Source: Marinobacter sp. BGYM27 (lineage in GTDB: Bacteria > Pseudomonadota > Gammaproteobacteria > Pseudomonadales > Oleiphilaceae). From it: a stretch of DNA of 64,000 nucleotides. The position numbers were made by a program, and so were the translations under genes. Shown piece after piece: positions 36,436 through 46,400 of the stretch. Under the pieces are notes generated by a model that had not been told where the DNA came from, searched no databases, and saw nothing but the letters and a program-made list of their open reading frames with translations. Where the stretch lies: the NCBI GenBank assembly GCA_025153445.1, contig JANZNS010000002.1:542421-606420 (forward strand), given 5' to 3'. Each line of letters starts with the position of its first letter. The stretch's first letter is position 1.

Positions 36436-36585
36436 CTAGGGGCGATTCACAGAGCTGACCAGCTTGCCGTCAGATTGTCCGCCCATCACCGGGTCACCGA
36501 GGGATTGCCACTCCAGTGGGGTGCCGTGACTATCAAAGGCAACCAGGGTTGGGTTGCTATGGCGGGTATTGTGCGTCTCTGTCAT
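36436..36585 (-). pseudogene. 5' fragment of a CIA30-family gene
   Basis: A 49-codon minus-strand frame starts MTETHNTRHSNPTLVAFD and includes PLEWQSLGDPVMGGQSDGKL. This is the N-terminal pattern of CIA30/NDUFAF1-like proteins (W..nDxVMGGxS). It keeps an AAGGT ribosome site but loses homology after LVSSV near 36450, where about 120 residues should follow. The break likely marks the junction with incoming DNA of the methyltransferase/Vsr cassette. The gap 36416-36726 otherwise holds only the right 40-bp repeat and the Wadjet leader. Confidence 0.6.
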
Positions 36586-36636
36586 CGGTTTACCTTCATT
36601 CGGTTTGCAAAGGCTCAGGTTATCATTCTGAATCAA

Positions 36637-36676
36637 AAGTCCCCGATACAGTAGGCGCCTGATAGCGTTACACTAA
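36637..36676 (-). repeat. Right copy of the 40-bp inverted repeat bounding the defence cassette
   Basis: On the minus strand this reads TTAGTGTAACGCTATCAG then a 22-base partly conserved stretch ending GGGGACTT. It pairs with 30182-30221 in inverse orientation (35/40 identical). It lies about 50 bases upstream of the truncated CIA30 gene and 50 bases before the Wadjet-like operon. No direct target duplication is evident at either outer edge. Confidence 0.8.
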
Positions 36677-36726
36677 TCACTAAACATACGTCCAAAAACA
36701 CTGTTCAGAGTGATGGTGGTGAGCTG

Positions 36727-37509
36727 TTGAACGACTACCTCGAGAAAATCCTCCGTGGCCAGCCCATTAACTATGAAGGTTTCCTGAAGAAACTTCCGGA
36801 GTCGTTTCGTCGGCGCGCTCGAGATGTTTTTGCTACCGAAAGAGTCCGAGCCAATCGGTGGATAGTGACAGTTTTGGATGAAGCCGTTTTCGCCGAACTG
36901 CAGAATGTGGCGCAAGCGCCGGTCAGTCGGGTAGATGCCGCGAGAAAGGGCAATTCCCACCGCCACGGCACAGAGGTCAGTTTTCTTCTTGTTTACCACC
37001 AGGGGGTGGCGTCCAGCCGGCCGGATGTGGCTGTCATCGGGAACGAGTCCGTCGATATGGGCTTTCACCGGGCTCGGTCCGTGTTGGTGGTGGAGAACGA
37101 GCGTAATTTCTACCAGTATCAACAGATGTTGGCCTTTTCTAGTGAGGCTTTGGGCAAGCCTTTGGAACTGGCGCAGTGTGATGTGATATTGGGCGGTGGC
37201 AACCGGGTTATCCGTGGCGCGATTCTCGAATGGTTGAAGGGTTACGAAGACGTATTCTGCGCATTCGATTACGATGCGGGTGGTCTGCAAATGTTTTCGA
37301 CGATTGCAGCTTCTCTCGGTGAAAAAGCCACTTTTGTGCAGCCGCCCAACTGGCAGCCGTGGCTGACTCAGTTCTGCAAAATACCGGACAGCACAGAACG
37401 GTTCACCAGAGCGCTTTCGCTGGCCGAAGGACTTGGATTTGTGTCTCTGGCAGAGGCGTTTCGGGCCACCGGAAAATTCATGGAACAGGAGATGATTCTG
37501 GATGAGTGA
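36727..37509 (+). CDS. jetD: Wadjet JetD / MksG-like Toprim nuclease subunit
   Basis: The 260-residue protein has a C-terminal Toprim-like core: VVENERNF with Glu123, and CAFDYDAGGLQ with Asp181 and Asp183. These are the acidic residues that bind metal in JetD/MksG. In Wadjet systems this subunit cuts circular plasmid DNA reeled in by the SMC complex. It is shorter than the roughly 390-residue JetD of well-known systems, lacking much of the N-terminal DUF3322-like part. The start is TTG at 36727, as no ATG or GTG is available in frame. The gene leads the operon and overlaps jetC by eight bases. Confidence 0.75.
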   Translation: MNDYLEKILRGQPINYEGFLKKLPESFRRRARDVFATERVRANRWIVTVLDEAVFAELQNVAQAPVSRVDAARKGNSHRHGTEVSFLLVYHQGVASSRPDVAVIGNESVDMGFHRARSVLVVENERNFYQYQQMLAFSSEALGKPLELAQCDVILGGGNRVIRGAILEWLKGYEDVFCAFDYDAGGLQMFSTIAASLGEKATFVQPPNWQPWLTQFCKIPDSTERFTRALSLAEGLGFVSLAEAFRATGKFMEQEMILDE

Positions 37510-40441
37510 CTCCCAGGGGAGCCCAGGCAATTTCACCTTTGGTATACGCCGTCTGGTGCTGGTGGATTCGGCCGGCTTCTGTTACGTGGAAATTCCGGTG
37601 GACAACCACGGCCTGATCCTGGGGCCGGGGAACCTGGGCAAATCCAGCCTGTTGAATTCGCTGCGTCTGTTTCTGTTGCCGGAGAACAATTTCAAGAACA
37701 GCCGCAAGAAATTCGCTTTCCGCAATGCCAGTGCCGGCAGCTTCTACACTAACGAGGAAAGCTACCAGCATTACTTTCCCAGCCAGTTCAGCTTCCTGAT
37801 CATGGAAGCTGAGAACCCGGCCGGGGTGCATTGCCAGATTCTCTACCGCGACAGCGCCAGCCAACTCAGCTACGGCCGCGCCTTTGTGCCGGTGGGTTAC
37901 AACCAGTTGCGGTCACTGTTCTGGAACGGCGATGATGAGGACGGTATTGGGCAGGCGGTACCAGAGCTGTCTTTCAGCCGCTTGTCTGAGACTCTGAAAA
38001 AGTTCTCCAAAGAAACCCGGTTGGTAAGTGACGCGGCCAAGCTCAAACAGATGCTGTATAGCAGTGAGTTGATGAACGCCGATGCGGTGCGCTATTCCGT
38101 GTTGCCCCTGGGTGAGTCCGACGAGCGCCGGGTGCAGTCGCTGCGCACGCTGATCCTGCTGTTATTCGAAATGAAAGCGGACGATCAGGCCATGGCCAAT
38201 GCGGTGGCCAGCATCATTGAGGCGGACAAGAAGTTTGCTGACGATGCCTTCGATTTCAATATCGATGACTTCCTCAATCGCCATGATCAGTTGAAGCAGC
38301 AACAAACGCAGCTTACCCGAATCGAGAAAGAGCGCCCCCGGTTCGAAAAGCTTTACCGGGACTATCAGGCCTACCAGACTCTGCTTCGCAGTCAGCACGA
38401 CTTTGCTGCTTTTCGAGGTGGCGTGACCAATGCCCTGCAGGACATTGGGTCCAAACGCAAAGCCGCAATGGAGGCGTTCAATGAACATAACGACACCCTG
38501 CGCCATGTGCTGCAGACGCTGAAAAAACTGGAGCAGGAGGCTAGCGGTCTGAAGGGCGAAATTCGCTCTGCCGACCGTCGCATAAAACAGGCGGAGCAGA
38601 GCCAGAAAGATGGCGATCTGCTAGTGTCCCAATACGGGGAGATGACCCTCCAGGAAATCGAGGACATCCAGAAAGAGGAACTCGATAGCAAGAAGGGGCA
38701 TCTGGCGGCACTGAAGAGTGCCGCCCAGGCGGAAATCCGGCTTGAGCAGATCCAGAAAAAGAAACAGGAACTTGAGCGCAAGCTGGACTCCCTGAACGAT
38801 CGGGAGAGCAAGCAGCAATGGCAGTTGCAGAACCAGCTGGACGAACCCACCGCTGCGCCCCTGCGGGCGGTGGACCCCCGATTAGTCATGGCCAGTCCTG
38901 GCCAAAATCTGGATGCTGACAGCAAGGCTGCCATCGAAGCCTTTGCCCGGCTGTTTGTGCCCAATGACAAAGGCTTTGACTGGTTCGACTCCGAATACCA
39001 GGCCCAGCCAGCCCGGCAGGCTGACTTTGCAGAGCAGCGGCGGCATATTGAAGGCGAGCTGCGTGGCCTTGAAAAAGAACGTTCGGAACTGGCGGATACC
39101 GCCAACCAGGAACATGACCGACCCCGGCTGATCGAGCGCTCGGAAAAAGAAATTCGCGCTATCGAGAAAGATTTGGACACCCTGAGTCGTTACCCAGCAG
39201 CAGCGACCACACTGGGGGACGCCACTGAAGAGAAGCAGGCTGCTGAGGAACAACTAGCCAAGTTGGAAGAGCATGCCCGACTGGAGCACGAAAAGCAGGA
39301 TGCCGTGCAACAGAAGGCCGCCAAAGCCAAGGCTGAGAAAGAGCGTATCGAAGAACGGGAACGGGAACTGGTGGGCCTCAGCCGTAGCGTGGGAACTGTG
39401 GAACACCGTTTCCCTCATCTGAAGGCCGTGGAAGCCGAGCAGTCGCTGGGCATTGAGCAGGTCTCCGCTGCTGCCTTCGACGACCTGCAAACCCAGTTGG
39501 ACGATCTGGAAGATCGCCGTCGCAGTATCCTCGATCATCTTCGTCAGTTCGTCTATCACGGTATTCATGACGATGCCGAAGGCGAATTGCAGAAAGACAG
39601 CCCGACGTCATCCGTCATTCGGGAAGCATTCAAAGGCCTGTCGGATTTGTTTGCCGGCATGGTTGAGCAATGGAATGTGCTGGAGCAGCAGGTTGGTATC
39701 CACAACGAGACAGTTGCGAGCTACCGACAGGCCCTGAAATCCAATCACGAGCACATTTCGCGGTTTGAAGCGCAGCTGAACCGCGAACTGGATGGCGTCC
39801 GCATCAACGATCTGGTGGAGATCCGGGTGGATATCCATACCGATCCAAAATTCCGCAATCTGGTGGAGGAAGCCAACAACATCGACCCTTATGGCAACCA
39901 GCTACAGTCGGATGCGTTCTACGATCGGTTGCGGGTGTTTGTAGCGGACTTTTTCGGGGAGGGCGGTAGCAAGCGCCTGACCATGGACAGGGTAATCACT
40001 GGTATTTCTTACCGCACCCGTAAAGAAAACACCGCGAATCTGGATAAAAAAGGCCAGTCCACCTCCACAACAGCACTCATTAATCTGGAACTGGTATATC
40101 GGTTGCTGAAACGGGTGCTGTACCCGGGCGTTCAGCTGTCGTTCCCCATGGTGCTGGACGAGCTGGCCAGCGTGGATATCAGCCAGATGCCGTCGCTGTT
40201 GGACCGTTTACGCAAGCAGGGCTTCAACCTGTTCTCCGCTGCCACCCACAGTGCCAGCGCGGAAGTGATTTACCTGATTGGCCGACATTTGGAAGTAGGG
40301 CAGATGCGCACCGCGCGGCCTTACAGCCCGCAGCGCACGCTGGTGTTCTGGGGCGGCGCTGAAGGTTTCACCGACGGCGAATCACTGAGCCAGTGGAGTG
40401 AGCAGACCCAGAATAATTTGCTGGAGTCGGTGGATGAGTAA
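37502..40441 (+). CDS. jetC: Wadjet JetC / MksB-like SMC ATPase
   Basis: The 979-residue protein is an SMC-like ATPase. Walker A GPGNLGKSS is at residues 41-49, two long coiled-coil stretches flank a central hinge-like region (about 260-460 and 510-640), and Walker B FPMVLDELASVD is near residue 884. A QSTSTTALINLELVYRLL segment replaces the usual ABC signature. It would form the motor of a plasmid-sensing condensin with the kleisin and KITE subunits encoded downstream. It starts at ATG inside the 3' end of jetD (ATGAGTGA). Confidence 0.85.
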   Translation: MSDSQGSPGNFTFGIRRLVLVDSAGFCYVEIPVDNHGLILGPGNLGKSSLLNSLRLFLLPENNFKNSRKKFAFRNASAGSFYTNEESYQHYFPSQFSFLIMEAENPAGVHCQILYRDSASQLSYGRAFVPVGYNQLRSLFWNGDDEDGIGQAVPELSFSRLSETLKKFSKETRLVSDAAKLKQMLYSSELMNADAVRYSVLPLGESDERRVQSLRTLILLLFEMKADDQAMANAVASIIEADKKFADDAFDFNIDDFLNRHDQLKQQQTQLTRIEKERPRFEKLYRDYQAYQTLLRSQHDFAAFRGGVTNALQDIGSKRKAAMEAFNEHNDTLRHVLQTLKKLEQEASGLKGEIRSADRRIKQAEQSQKDGDLLVSQYGEMTLQEIEDIQKEELDSKKGHLAALKSAAQAEIRLEQIQKKKQELERKLDSLNDRESKQQWQLQNQLDEPTAAPLRAVDPRLVMASPGQNLDADSKAAIEAFARLFVPNDKGFDWFDSEYQAQPARQADFAEQRRHIEGELRGLEKERSELADTANQEHDRPRLIERSEKEIRAIEKDLDTLSRYPAAATTLGDATEEKQAAEEQLAKLEEHARLEHEKQDAVQQKAAKAKAEKERIEERERELVGLSRSVGTVEHRFPHLKAVEAEQSLGIEQVSAAAFDDLQTQLDDLEDRRRSILDHLRQFVYHGIHDDAEGELQKDSPTSSVIREAFKGLSDLFAGMVEQWNVLEQQVGIHNETVASYRQALKSNHEHISRFEAQLNRELDGVRINDLVEIRVDIHTDPKFRNLVEEANNIDPYGNQLQSDAFYDRLRVFVADFFGEGGSKRLTMDRVITGISYRTRKENTANLDKKGQSTSTTALINLELVYRLLKRVLYPGVQLSFPMVLDELASVDISQMPSLLDRLRKQGFNLFSAATHSASAEVIYLIGRHLEVGQMRTARPYSPQRTLVFWGGAEGFTDGESLSQWSEQTQNNLLESVDE

Positions 40442-41834
40442 ACGCTTCAGCACGCTGGACACTACTCGGCTTTTGTTCGAGCACCCAAAGATTCTGTTCC
40501 GGATGATCGAGCGAATGGACCGTAACGAGGCCCGGTACATTCGCGAGAGTGATCTGGTGGCGGAGGTGATGGACTATACCCACACCCTCGGCAATGCCGA
40601 TCGGGACAGGGTGCGACTTGCACTGAACACTGACAACCTGTTTCGTAGCGGTCTGGTGATCGACATTATCAAGGCTGAGGGCGAACGACGACTGGTGTTC
40701 CAGGATGCTCTGATCAATCTGATGCGGGCGTGCAATGCCTCGCTGTATCAGGAGCTGACCGATGCCCGTCTGAGGGGGCACCTGGTGACACTGCGGGACG
40801 TGCGTAATCGCCTGGAAACCAGCAGCTTCAGCAACGCCGACCTTGACTACACCGAGCTTCGGGAGGACCTGAACGAGCGGGTCAGCCAACTGATCGGCTT
40901 GCTTCGCCAGAACGTTCTGCGTATGCAGACCATCAGCGCCCAGCTTGCGGACTTGTCCGGCGACGCCAGCCGGGCGCCGGAGAAATACCTGGAGTTCCGT
41001 CAGAACCTGTTTGAGCAGATTGTTACCCTCTACGATCGCCACATAAAGCCGACCCTGGTGTTTCTGAACCCGGATACGCGACTGCCCGATGGCAGCAACC
41101 TGTTCGAGACTCTGGAAGCCATCGTCCGGTTGCTGGAAAATCACGATGACCAAAGCTTGGCAGACCAGCTATTCCGATCCTCCATCAGCCTCAACGCTCT
41201 GTACAAACCCATTCAGGCGGTGGCCCAGGAGGTGGAGCACTTCCTGCGCAAGACCCGCCAGGGCATGGTTCAGTACAACGCCATGGAGCATTTCTACGGC
41301 AAGCTGCAGGAACTCAAGGGCGAAACCGAAACCCTCAGCCTAAAACGAAAGTGGCTGGAAGGCGGGGGCTTTGCCCGCAGCACCGGTTTTCTGATCGGCC
41401 TGCGAGCCCAGCAGTGCCCGAAACATTACGCCTTTGGTGAATCGTCCAGCTACTACCAGTTGTTGTTCAGCGAATTGGAACTGCGCCTGAACGATCTTCG
41501 CCACAAAGCCGAGGTGCCGGTTCTGCAGGAAGTGGACGGCAGCGGTCGCCACACCCGGATTGACGTTCAGCGCATTAACCAGCTGTATCAGTGGCTGGAG
41601 ACTCTGGAACTGCGGCCGACCACGGACCTGGTGCGGGAGCTGCACGGCCGCCTGGATGGCTTTATCCCCGGCTATCGCTTTCCGGACTTATTGGCAGCCC
41701 TGAACCGTCTGGTCAACTCGCCACCGGAGGGGCTGCAGGTGGTGACCACCAACCGCTTCCGTATCCTGGACCAGTCATCCGACAGCGAGCAGTTTGTGTA
41801 CCGCAAGCGCCGCCTGGAGCAAAATCATGCCTGA
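40434..41834 (+). CDS. jetA: Wadjet JetA / MksF-like kleisin subunit
   Basis: The 466-residue protein begins with a compact N-terminal wHTH-like region (TTRLLFEHPKILFRMIERMD) and has helical middle sections (RQNVLRMQTISAQLADLSGDASRAPEKYLEF). It ends in a smaller C-terminal domain. Size, position between the SMC and a small partner, and these features fit the JetA/MksF kleisin, which bridges the SMC heads. It starts at ATG overlapping jetC by eight bases (ATGAGTAA). Assignment relies partly on gene context. Confidence 0.75.
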   Translation: MSKRFSTLDTTRLLFEHPKILFRMIERMDRNEARYIRESDLVAEVMDYTHTLGNADRDRVRLALNTDNLFRSGLVIDIIKAEGERRLVFQDALINLMRACNASLYQELTDARLRGHLVTLRDVRNRLETSSFSNADLDYTELREDLNERVSQLIGLLRQNVLRMQTISAQLADLSGDASRAPEKYLEFRQNLFEQIVTLYDRHIKPTLVFLNPDTRLPDGSNLFETLEAIVRLLENHDDQSLADQLFRSSISLNALYKPIQAVAQEVEHFLRKTRQGMVQYNAMEHFYGKLQELKGETETLSLKRKWLEGGGFARSTGFLIGLRAQQCPKHYAFGESSSYYQLLFSELELRLNDLRHKAEVPVLQEVDGSGRHTRIDVQRINQLYQWLETLELRPTTDLVRELHGRLDGFIPGYRFPDLLAALNRLVNSPPEGLQVVTTNRFRILDQSSDSEQFVYRKRRLEQNHA

Positions 41835-42453
41835 AGTCTCTGACGCGATGGAACCCACCGAATCCGTGGACCATTCGCACAGTTCGAGCAGTTTCGAGCA
41901 GATCCTGCCGGCCCACAGCGCAGCCATCTACCGGGAGTTCCAGGCCGGCCGGGTGATTGTGCGTGATTCGTGGGACAGCAACCGCTCCGAGCTACGCGCC
42001 AATCCGCTCTATAACCTGCTGTACAACCACCTGTCCCACTTCCGGACCTTCTACGAGCACCTGGGCAGCGAATTGGTGTTCAACGAAACCGGCGCGTTTT
42101 TCTTTCTCAAGGAAAGCAGTGATGACGAGAGCGAGGAGCACGACGAAAACGCTTTCCGGGTTCAGGTGATACTGCTGATCATCGGGCGTTATTTTGCGCG
42201 CAGTGGTCGGGACCTGGATTATCTTGGCCGCCCCGATGCCGGATTAAATGAGCAAGACCTTGAAGCTTTGACGGGCGATGAGGAGTATCAGGAAATTCTC
42301 AGGGCTGCGCGTTTTGAAAAAGGGGTGCCGGAAGCTCTGGATTACTTAGAGAAACGCAATCTGCTATTTCGCCCCGGAACTGGCCGGTGCTTTCTAAGCT
42401 CAGCTGGCTTCTATTTTCTTCAAGAACTGGTTCGTGAGTTCGAACAGGGGTAG
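41827..42453 (+). CDS. jetB: Wadjet JetB / MksE-like KITE subunit
   Basis: The 208-residue protein has the layout of DUF4194/MksE proteins: an N-terminal helix-rich segment (NPLYNLLYNHLSHFRTFYEHLGSELVFNETGAFFFL), an acidic loop, then a winged-helix part (VILLIIGRYFARSG to PEALDYLEKRNLLF). It should dimerise and bind the kleisin. ATG overlaps jetA by eight bases (ATGCCTGA). It closes the four-gene operon. Confidence 0.75.
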   Translation: MPEVSDAMEPTESVDHSHSSSSFEQILPAHSAAIYREFQAGRVIVRDSWDSNRSELRANPLYNLLYNHLSHFRTFYEHLGSELVFNETGAFFFLKESSDDESEEHDENAFRVQVILLIIGRYFARSGRDLDYLGRPDAGLNEQDLEALTGDEEYQEILRAARFEKGVPEALDYLEKRNLLFRPGTGRCFLSSAGFYFLQELVREFEQG

Positions 42454-42559
42454 GACTTTACGTCGTTCCATGCGTGCCGTTCATTGGCGGAGCAATGAAG
42501 TGAAACCTGCGCTACAAAGGGGTAGGGCAACAAGGCGGGCTTAAAGGGGTATATATGAC

Positions 42560-42588
42560 GGCCGATGGCGTAAAACCCGCCATCGGCC
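42560..42588. terminator. Strong hairpin between the Wadjet operon and csbD
   Basis: An 11-base perfect stem, GGCCGATGGCG / CGCCATCGGCC, encloses a seven-base loop. It lies between the ends of two convergent transcription units. No clear T-run follows on either side, so it may be a weak or factor-assisted bidirectional terminator. Confidence 0.5.
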
Positions 42589-42612
42589 TGGCATCAAACA
42601 AAAACAAGGCGA

Positions 42613-42804
42613 TTACTTAGTGAGCTTGTCCCACTCTTTTTCTGCCTCGTCTCTTTTCATGCCGTACTTTTCCTGGATCTTGCCAACAAAGTGCTCTTTC
42701 TTGCCGGCGATTTCGTCGACCTCATCGTCGGTCAACTTGCCCCAGTTTTCGCGTACTTTGCCTTTGAGCTGTTTCCAGTTGCCTTCAAGAATATCGTTGT
42801 TCAT
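42613..42804 (-). CDS. csbD: CsbD-family stress protein
   Basis: The 63-residue hydrophilic protein reads MNNDILEGNWKQLKGKVRENWGKLTDDE and EIAGKKEHFVGKIQEKYG, the full CsbD/UPF0337 pattern. Such proteins are induced by general stress; their molecular role is unknown. GAGGA precedes the ATG. It is followed on the same strand, upstream, by the DUF1328 gene, another gene usually linked to stress. Confidence 0.93.
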   Translation of the reverse strand: MNNDILEGNWKQLKGKVRENWGKLTDDEVDEIAGKKEHFVGKIQEKYGMKRDEAEKEWDKLTK

Positions 42805-42921
42805 AGCGTCTTCCTCTTTCCTTACCGAGCGGCGGTGTTGTTGAGCCGCTGTGCGGAGTCGATAACGTCTGATGTGTTTGAACGCATCAGAATCCTTGTC
42901 AATCGTTGCAAGCTTTTGTCG

Positions 42922-43098
42922 CTAGACTTTCGGTCCACGTCCCTTCATTGCATTCATGACTAGCGAAATCACGAGCAATACAATGAAAATAAAGAACAGG
43001 ATTTTGGCAAAGCCCGCAGCGGTACCGGCAATACCACCAAAACCAAGTACACCGGCAATGATTGCGACAACCAAACAAACTAAAGCCCAATAAAGCAT
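42922..43098 (-). CDS. DUF1328 small membrane protein
   Basis: The 58-residue protein has two hydrophobic helices, [20 protein letters not shown] and [18 protein letters not shown], with a Gly/Ala-rich turn, as in the DUF1328/YtjA family. A longer frame exists, but ATG at 43098 has AAGGAGG eight bases upstream; an ATG two codons earlier would sit on the ribosome site. Function unknown; probably an inner-membrane stress protein. Confidence 0.9.
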   Translation of the reverse strand: MLYWALVCLVVAIIAGVLGFGGIAGTAAGFAKILFFIFIVLLVISLVMNAMKGRGPKV

Positions 43099-43495
43099 TA
43101 GCATCTCCTCCTTGTGGCCCCTTATTGGATCCGTTCGAGCTGGATCCGGAGCTTGAATGTCAGCGGATTGGTGCAGACTCTGTTCAGCAATAGCGCCAAT
43201 CCCTTCCGCTACTGCGCTACGTCTGTATTCAACGTGGCACACAACCTGAAATCCGACAATAACATGGGTTTACTTGAGTGCTTATAAATGCGCCATACCA
43301 AATATAAAACATTGATTATTAACACTTTAAACAAAAAATTATAAATGTTTAAGATTTCAGTAAGACGTGAACGGCGACACACATATTGCGTATTTCACGA
43401 GTTAGCGAGATGCCAGCTCACCGGTCGAAGACAGCATTCGCGTAACTCAGTATCATTGGGGCCCCATTCAAAATTCTATTGACCAGAGAATCGTT
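43099..43495. other. A+T-rich intergenic region before recC
   Basis: These 397 bases hold no convincing gene. The middle (about 43260-43360) is markedly A+T-rich, with runs such as AACAAAAAATTATAAATG, and may contain divergent promoters for the DUF1328 and recC genes. I see no clear operator or repeat. Confidence 0.4.
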
Positions 43496-46400
43496 ATGAC
43501 CGCAGGGAAGACAGAGCAGAAAAAGGCCACACAGCCGCATTCCGCCGATGTCCCTGCAGGTTTCCAGGTCATCCACGCCAATAAGCTGGAGGATCTGCGA
43601 GAGGTCGTTGTTGAACTTATTCGTGGATTTCCGTTAGCGCCGCTGGAAGATGATGTTTTTCTGGTGCACTCCAACGGCATTGCGCAGTGGCTCAAGCTGG
43701 CGCTAGCCCATGACCAGGACGACGCAGCACTGCCGGGCCTTGGTATTGCAGCGGCTATGCAGTTCTCGCTGCCTTCGCGTTTCCTTTGGCAGGCTTATCG
43801 GGCGGTTCTTGGCGAGGATGCTGTTCCCGAAGAGTCGCCTTTCGACAAGCGTCGCCTGACCTGGCGTTTGATGCGGATGTTGCCTGCAATTATCGAAGAT
43901 CCCGTCTTCGCGCCCTTAAAGCGTTTTATGGAAGGTGCCCAGTCCGAGCGACGACGATTCCAGTTATCGGATCGTATCGCCGATCTCTTCGATCAGTACC
44001 AGGTTTACCGGGCGGACTGGCTGGACGATTGGGCCGGCGGCGCGGACGTTGTTCGGGTAAAGGGCGCCCAGGTACGGGCTGTGCCGGACGAGCAGCTTTG
44101 GCAGCCGGCGTTATGGCGTTTGCTCATTGCCGACATTGAACAGAGCGGGGTCAACACCAGTCGTGCTGAGGTTCATACCCGGTTTATGGCGGTGTCAGCA
44201 GGCCTCACGCCGCAAACACGTCCGAAGGGCATTCCCCGCAGGGTGATTGTGTTTGGTCTGTCATCGCTGCCGCAGCAAACGCTGGAGGTATTGAGTCGCC
44301 TTGGTCGTTGCTGCCAGGTAGTACTGTGTGTTCACAACCCGTGTGAGTTCCATTGGGCGGACATTATTGAAGATCGTGAGCTGCTCAAGGCCGAACGCTA
44401 CCGCCGTGCAAAACGACCGGGTACGCCCGATTTGTTGGATGACAGCAATCTCCATCTGTATGCCCATCCGTTGCTTGCCGCCTGGGGTAAGCAGGGGCGG
44501 GACTATATCCGCCTGCTGGATGAATACGATGAGCCTGCCCGCTATGACAACTGGTTGGAGCGAGTTGATCTGTTCCGGGAAGCGGACGGTGATCGGCTGC
44601 TGAGTGCCATCCAGAACGACATTCTTAAACTGCGCTCAGCAAGTGAAGCCTCGCGCGCCCAAACGCCGCAGGATGCAGTTGACCCATCGATTGTTTTTCA
44701 CAGTACTCACAGCCCTCAACGTGAAACTGAAGTGTTGCACGATCGCCTGTTGGCCATGTTCAGTGCAGATCCCACGTTGAAACCTCAGGACATCATTGTG
44801 ATGGTGCCCGATATCAACGCCTACACGCCGCATGTGGAAGCTGTGTTTGGCGCCCTAGACCGGGATGATAGCCGCTATATTCCTTACACTATTTCAGACC
44901 AGGGGCAACGGCATCAACGCCCTGCGCTGGTTGCGCTTGAGGCGCTGCTGTCTCTTCCAGAGTCCCGTCTTGCTGTCAGTGATGTACTTGATCTGTTGGA
45001 TGTGCCGCTGGTGCGTGAGCGTTTCGGACTGAATGAAGATGATCTGCCGCGACTGCATGACTGGATCAGTGGTGCCAACATTCGGTGGGGGCTGGATGCG
45101 GGCCATCGGGCGGCGCTGGACCTGCCGGATGATCTGTACCGCAATAGCTGGCTGTTCGGCCTGCGGCGTATGTTACTGGGGTATGCTGTCGGCGATAGCG
45201 ACGCCTGGCAGGGAATTGAGCCTTATGCTGAAGTCGGCGGCCTTGAAAGCCGGCTGGCAGGGCAGTTGGATGAATTTATCCAGACGCTGCAGAAGTACTG
45301 GCAGCTGTTATCCGAGCCCCAATCACCAGATGCCTGGGCCGGGGTTTTGAAAGACCTGATAGCCGACTTGTTTGCTGAGCCGGATGGCGACGATGTGCTG
45401 GTGTTTACCCGACTGGAAGACGGCGTTGAAGTCTGGCTTGACGCGTGCCGCGAAGCCGGTCTGGACGAAGCGTTGCCGTTGCATGTGGTGCGGGATGTCT
45501 GGCTTGAATCACTGGAGCAGGGCGGCCTGAGTCAGCGGTTTCTGGCCGGAAAGGTCAACTTTGCTACGCTGCTGCCGATGCGGGCGATTCCTTTCCGCTG
45601 TGTTTGCCTGCTGGGTATGAATGATGGCGATTACCCCCGTACCCAGCCGCCCATGGATTTTGATTTGATGGCAGGTGATTATCGCCCGGGCGACAGGTCC
45701 CGGCGGGAAGATGACCGCTTCCTGTTTCTGGAGGCTTTGCTTTCGGCCCGTGACACCCTCTATATCAGCTGGGTTGGTCGCAGTATCAATGACAATACCG
45801 AGAGTCCACCTTCGGTGCTGATATCCCAGTTGCGTGATCATATTGATGTTATACGGCCGCCATCAGACAGTGCTGACATGTCCCTGTCCGCTGCACTGAC
45901 GATTGAGCATCCCTTGCAGCCGTTCAGTACCGCGTATTTCCCGTCCGCTGGTACGCCATCATCTTTGTACACCTATGCCAAGGAGTGGCGAGCCGCTTAT
46001 CGTGGCCATGACGAAAAACCAGAATCCCGACATCAGCTGCCGGCATTGGGGGCCGTTCCGGCTGATATACCGTCACAACCGCTTACTCTGGCGACGCTGG
46101 TACAGCTGTTGAGAGCGCCGGTTGATGTCTTCTTCCAGAATCGCCTCGGTGTCTATTTTGACGATCATGTGATTGAGAGTAATGACGACGAACCCTTTGT
46201 GCTGGACGGACTGGAACGCTGGAAACTGACGAATCGGCTGGTGCAGGACGTGGTGCGCCTGCATGACGAGCAGACGCCCCTGACCGAAATTTTGCAGGCG
46301 GATGCCGAAAGATCCATCGCCCGGGGCGAGCTGGCGTTGTCAGATGGTCTTGCTGCATTTCAGATTGAACAGGCGGTTGCGCCGTTGCCGGATTTATATA

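Noticed and set aside
36430..36654. Plus-strand frame of 74 codons near the Vsr gene
   Set aside because: It lies opposite the CIA30 fragment and the right repeat; no ribosome site or family.
30182..36676. Tn7-like element ends (TGT...ACA) at the 40-bp repeats
   Set aside because: The ends contain TGTAAC/GTTACA, but the symmetry continues outside them, no 5-base target duplication is seen, and no Tn7-type transposase is nearby.
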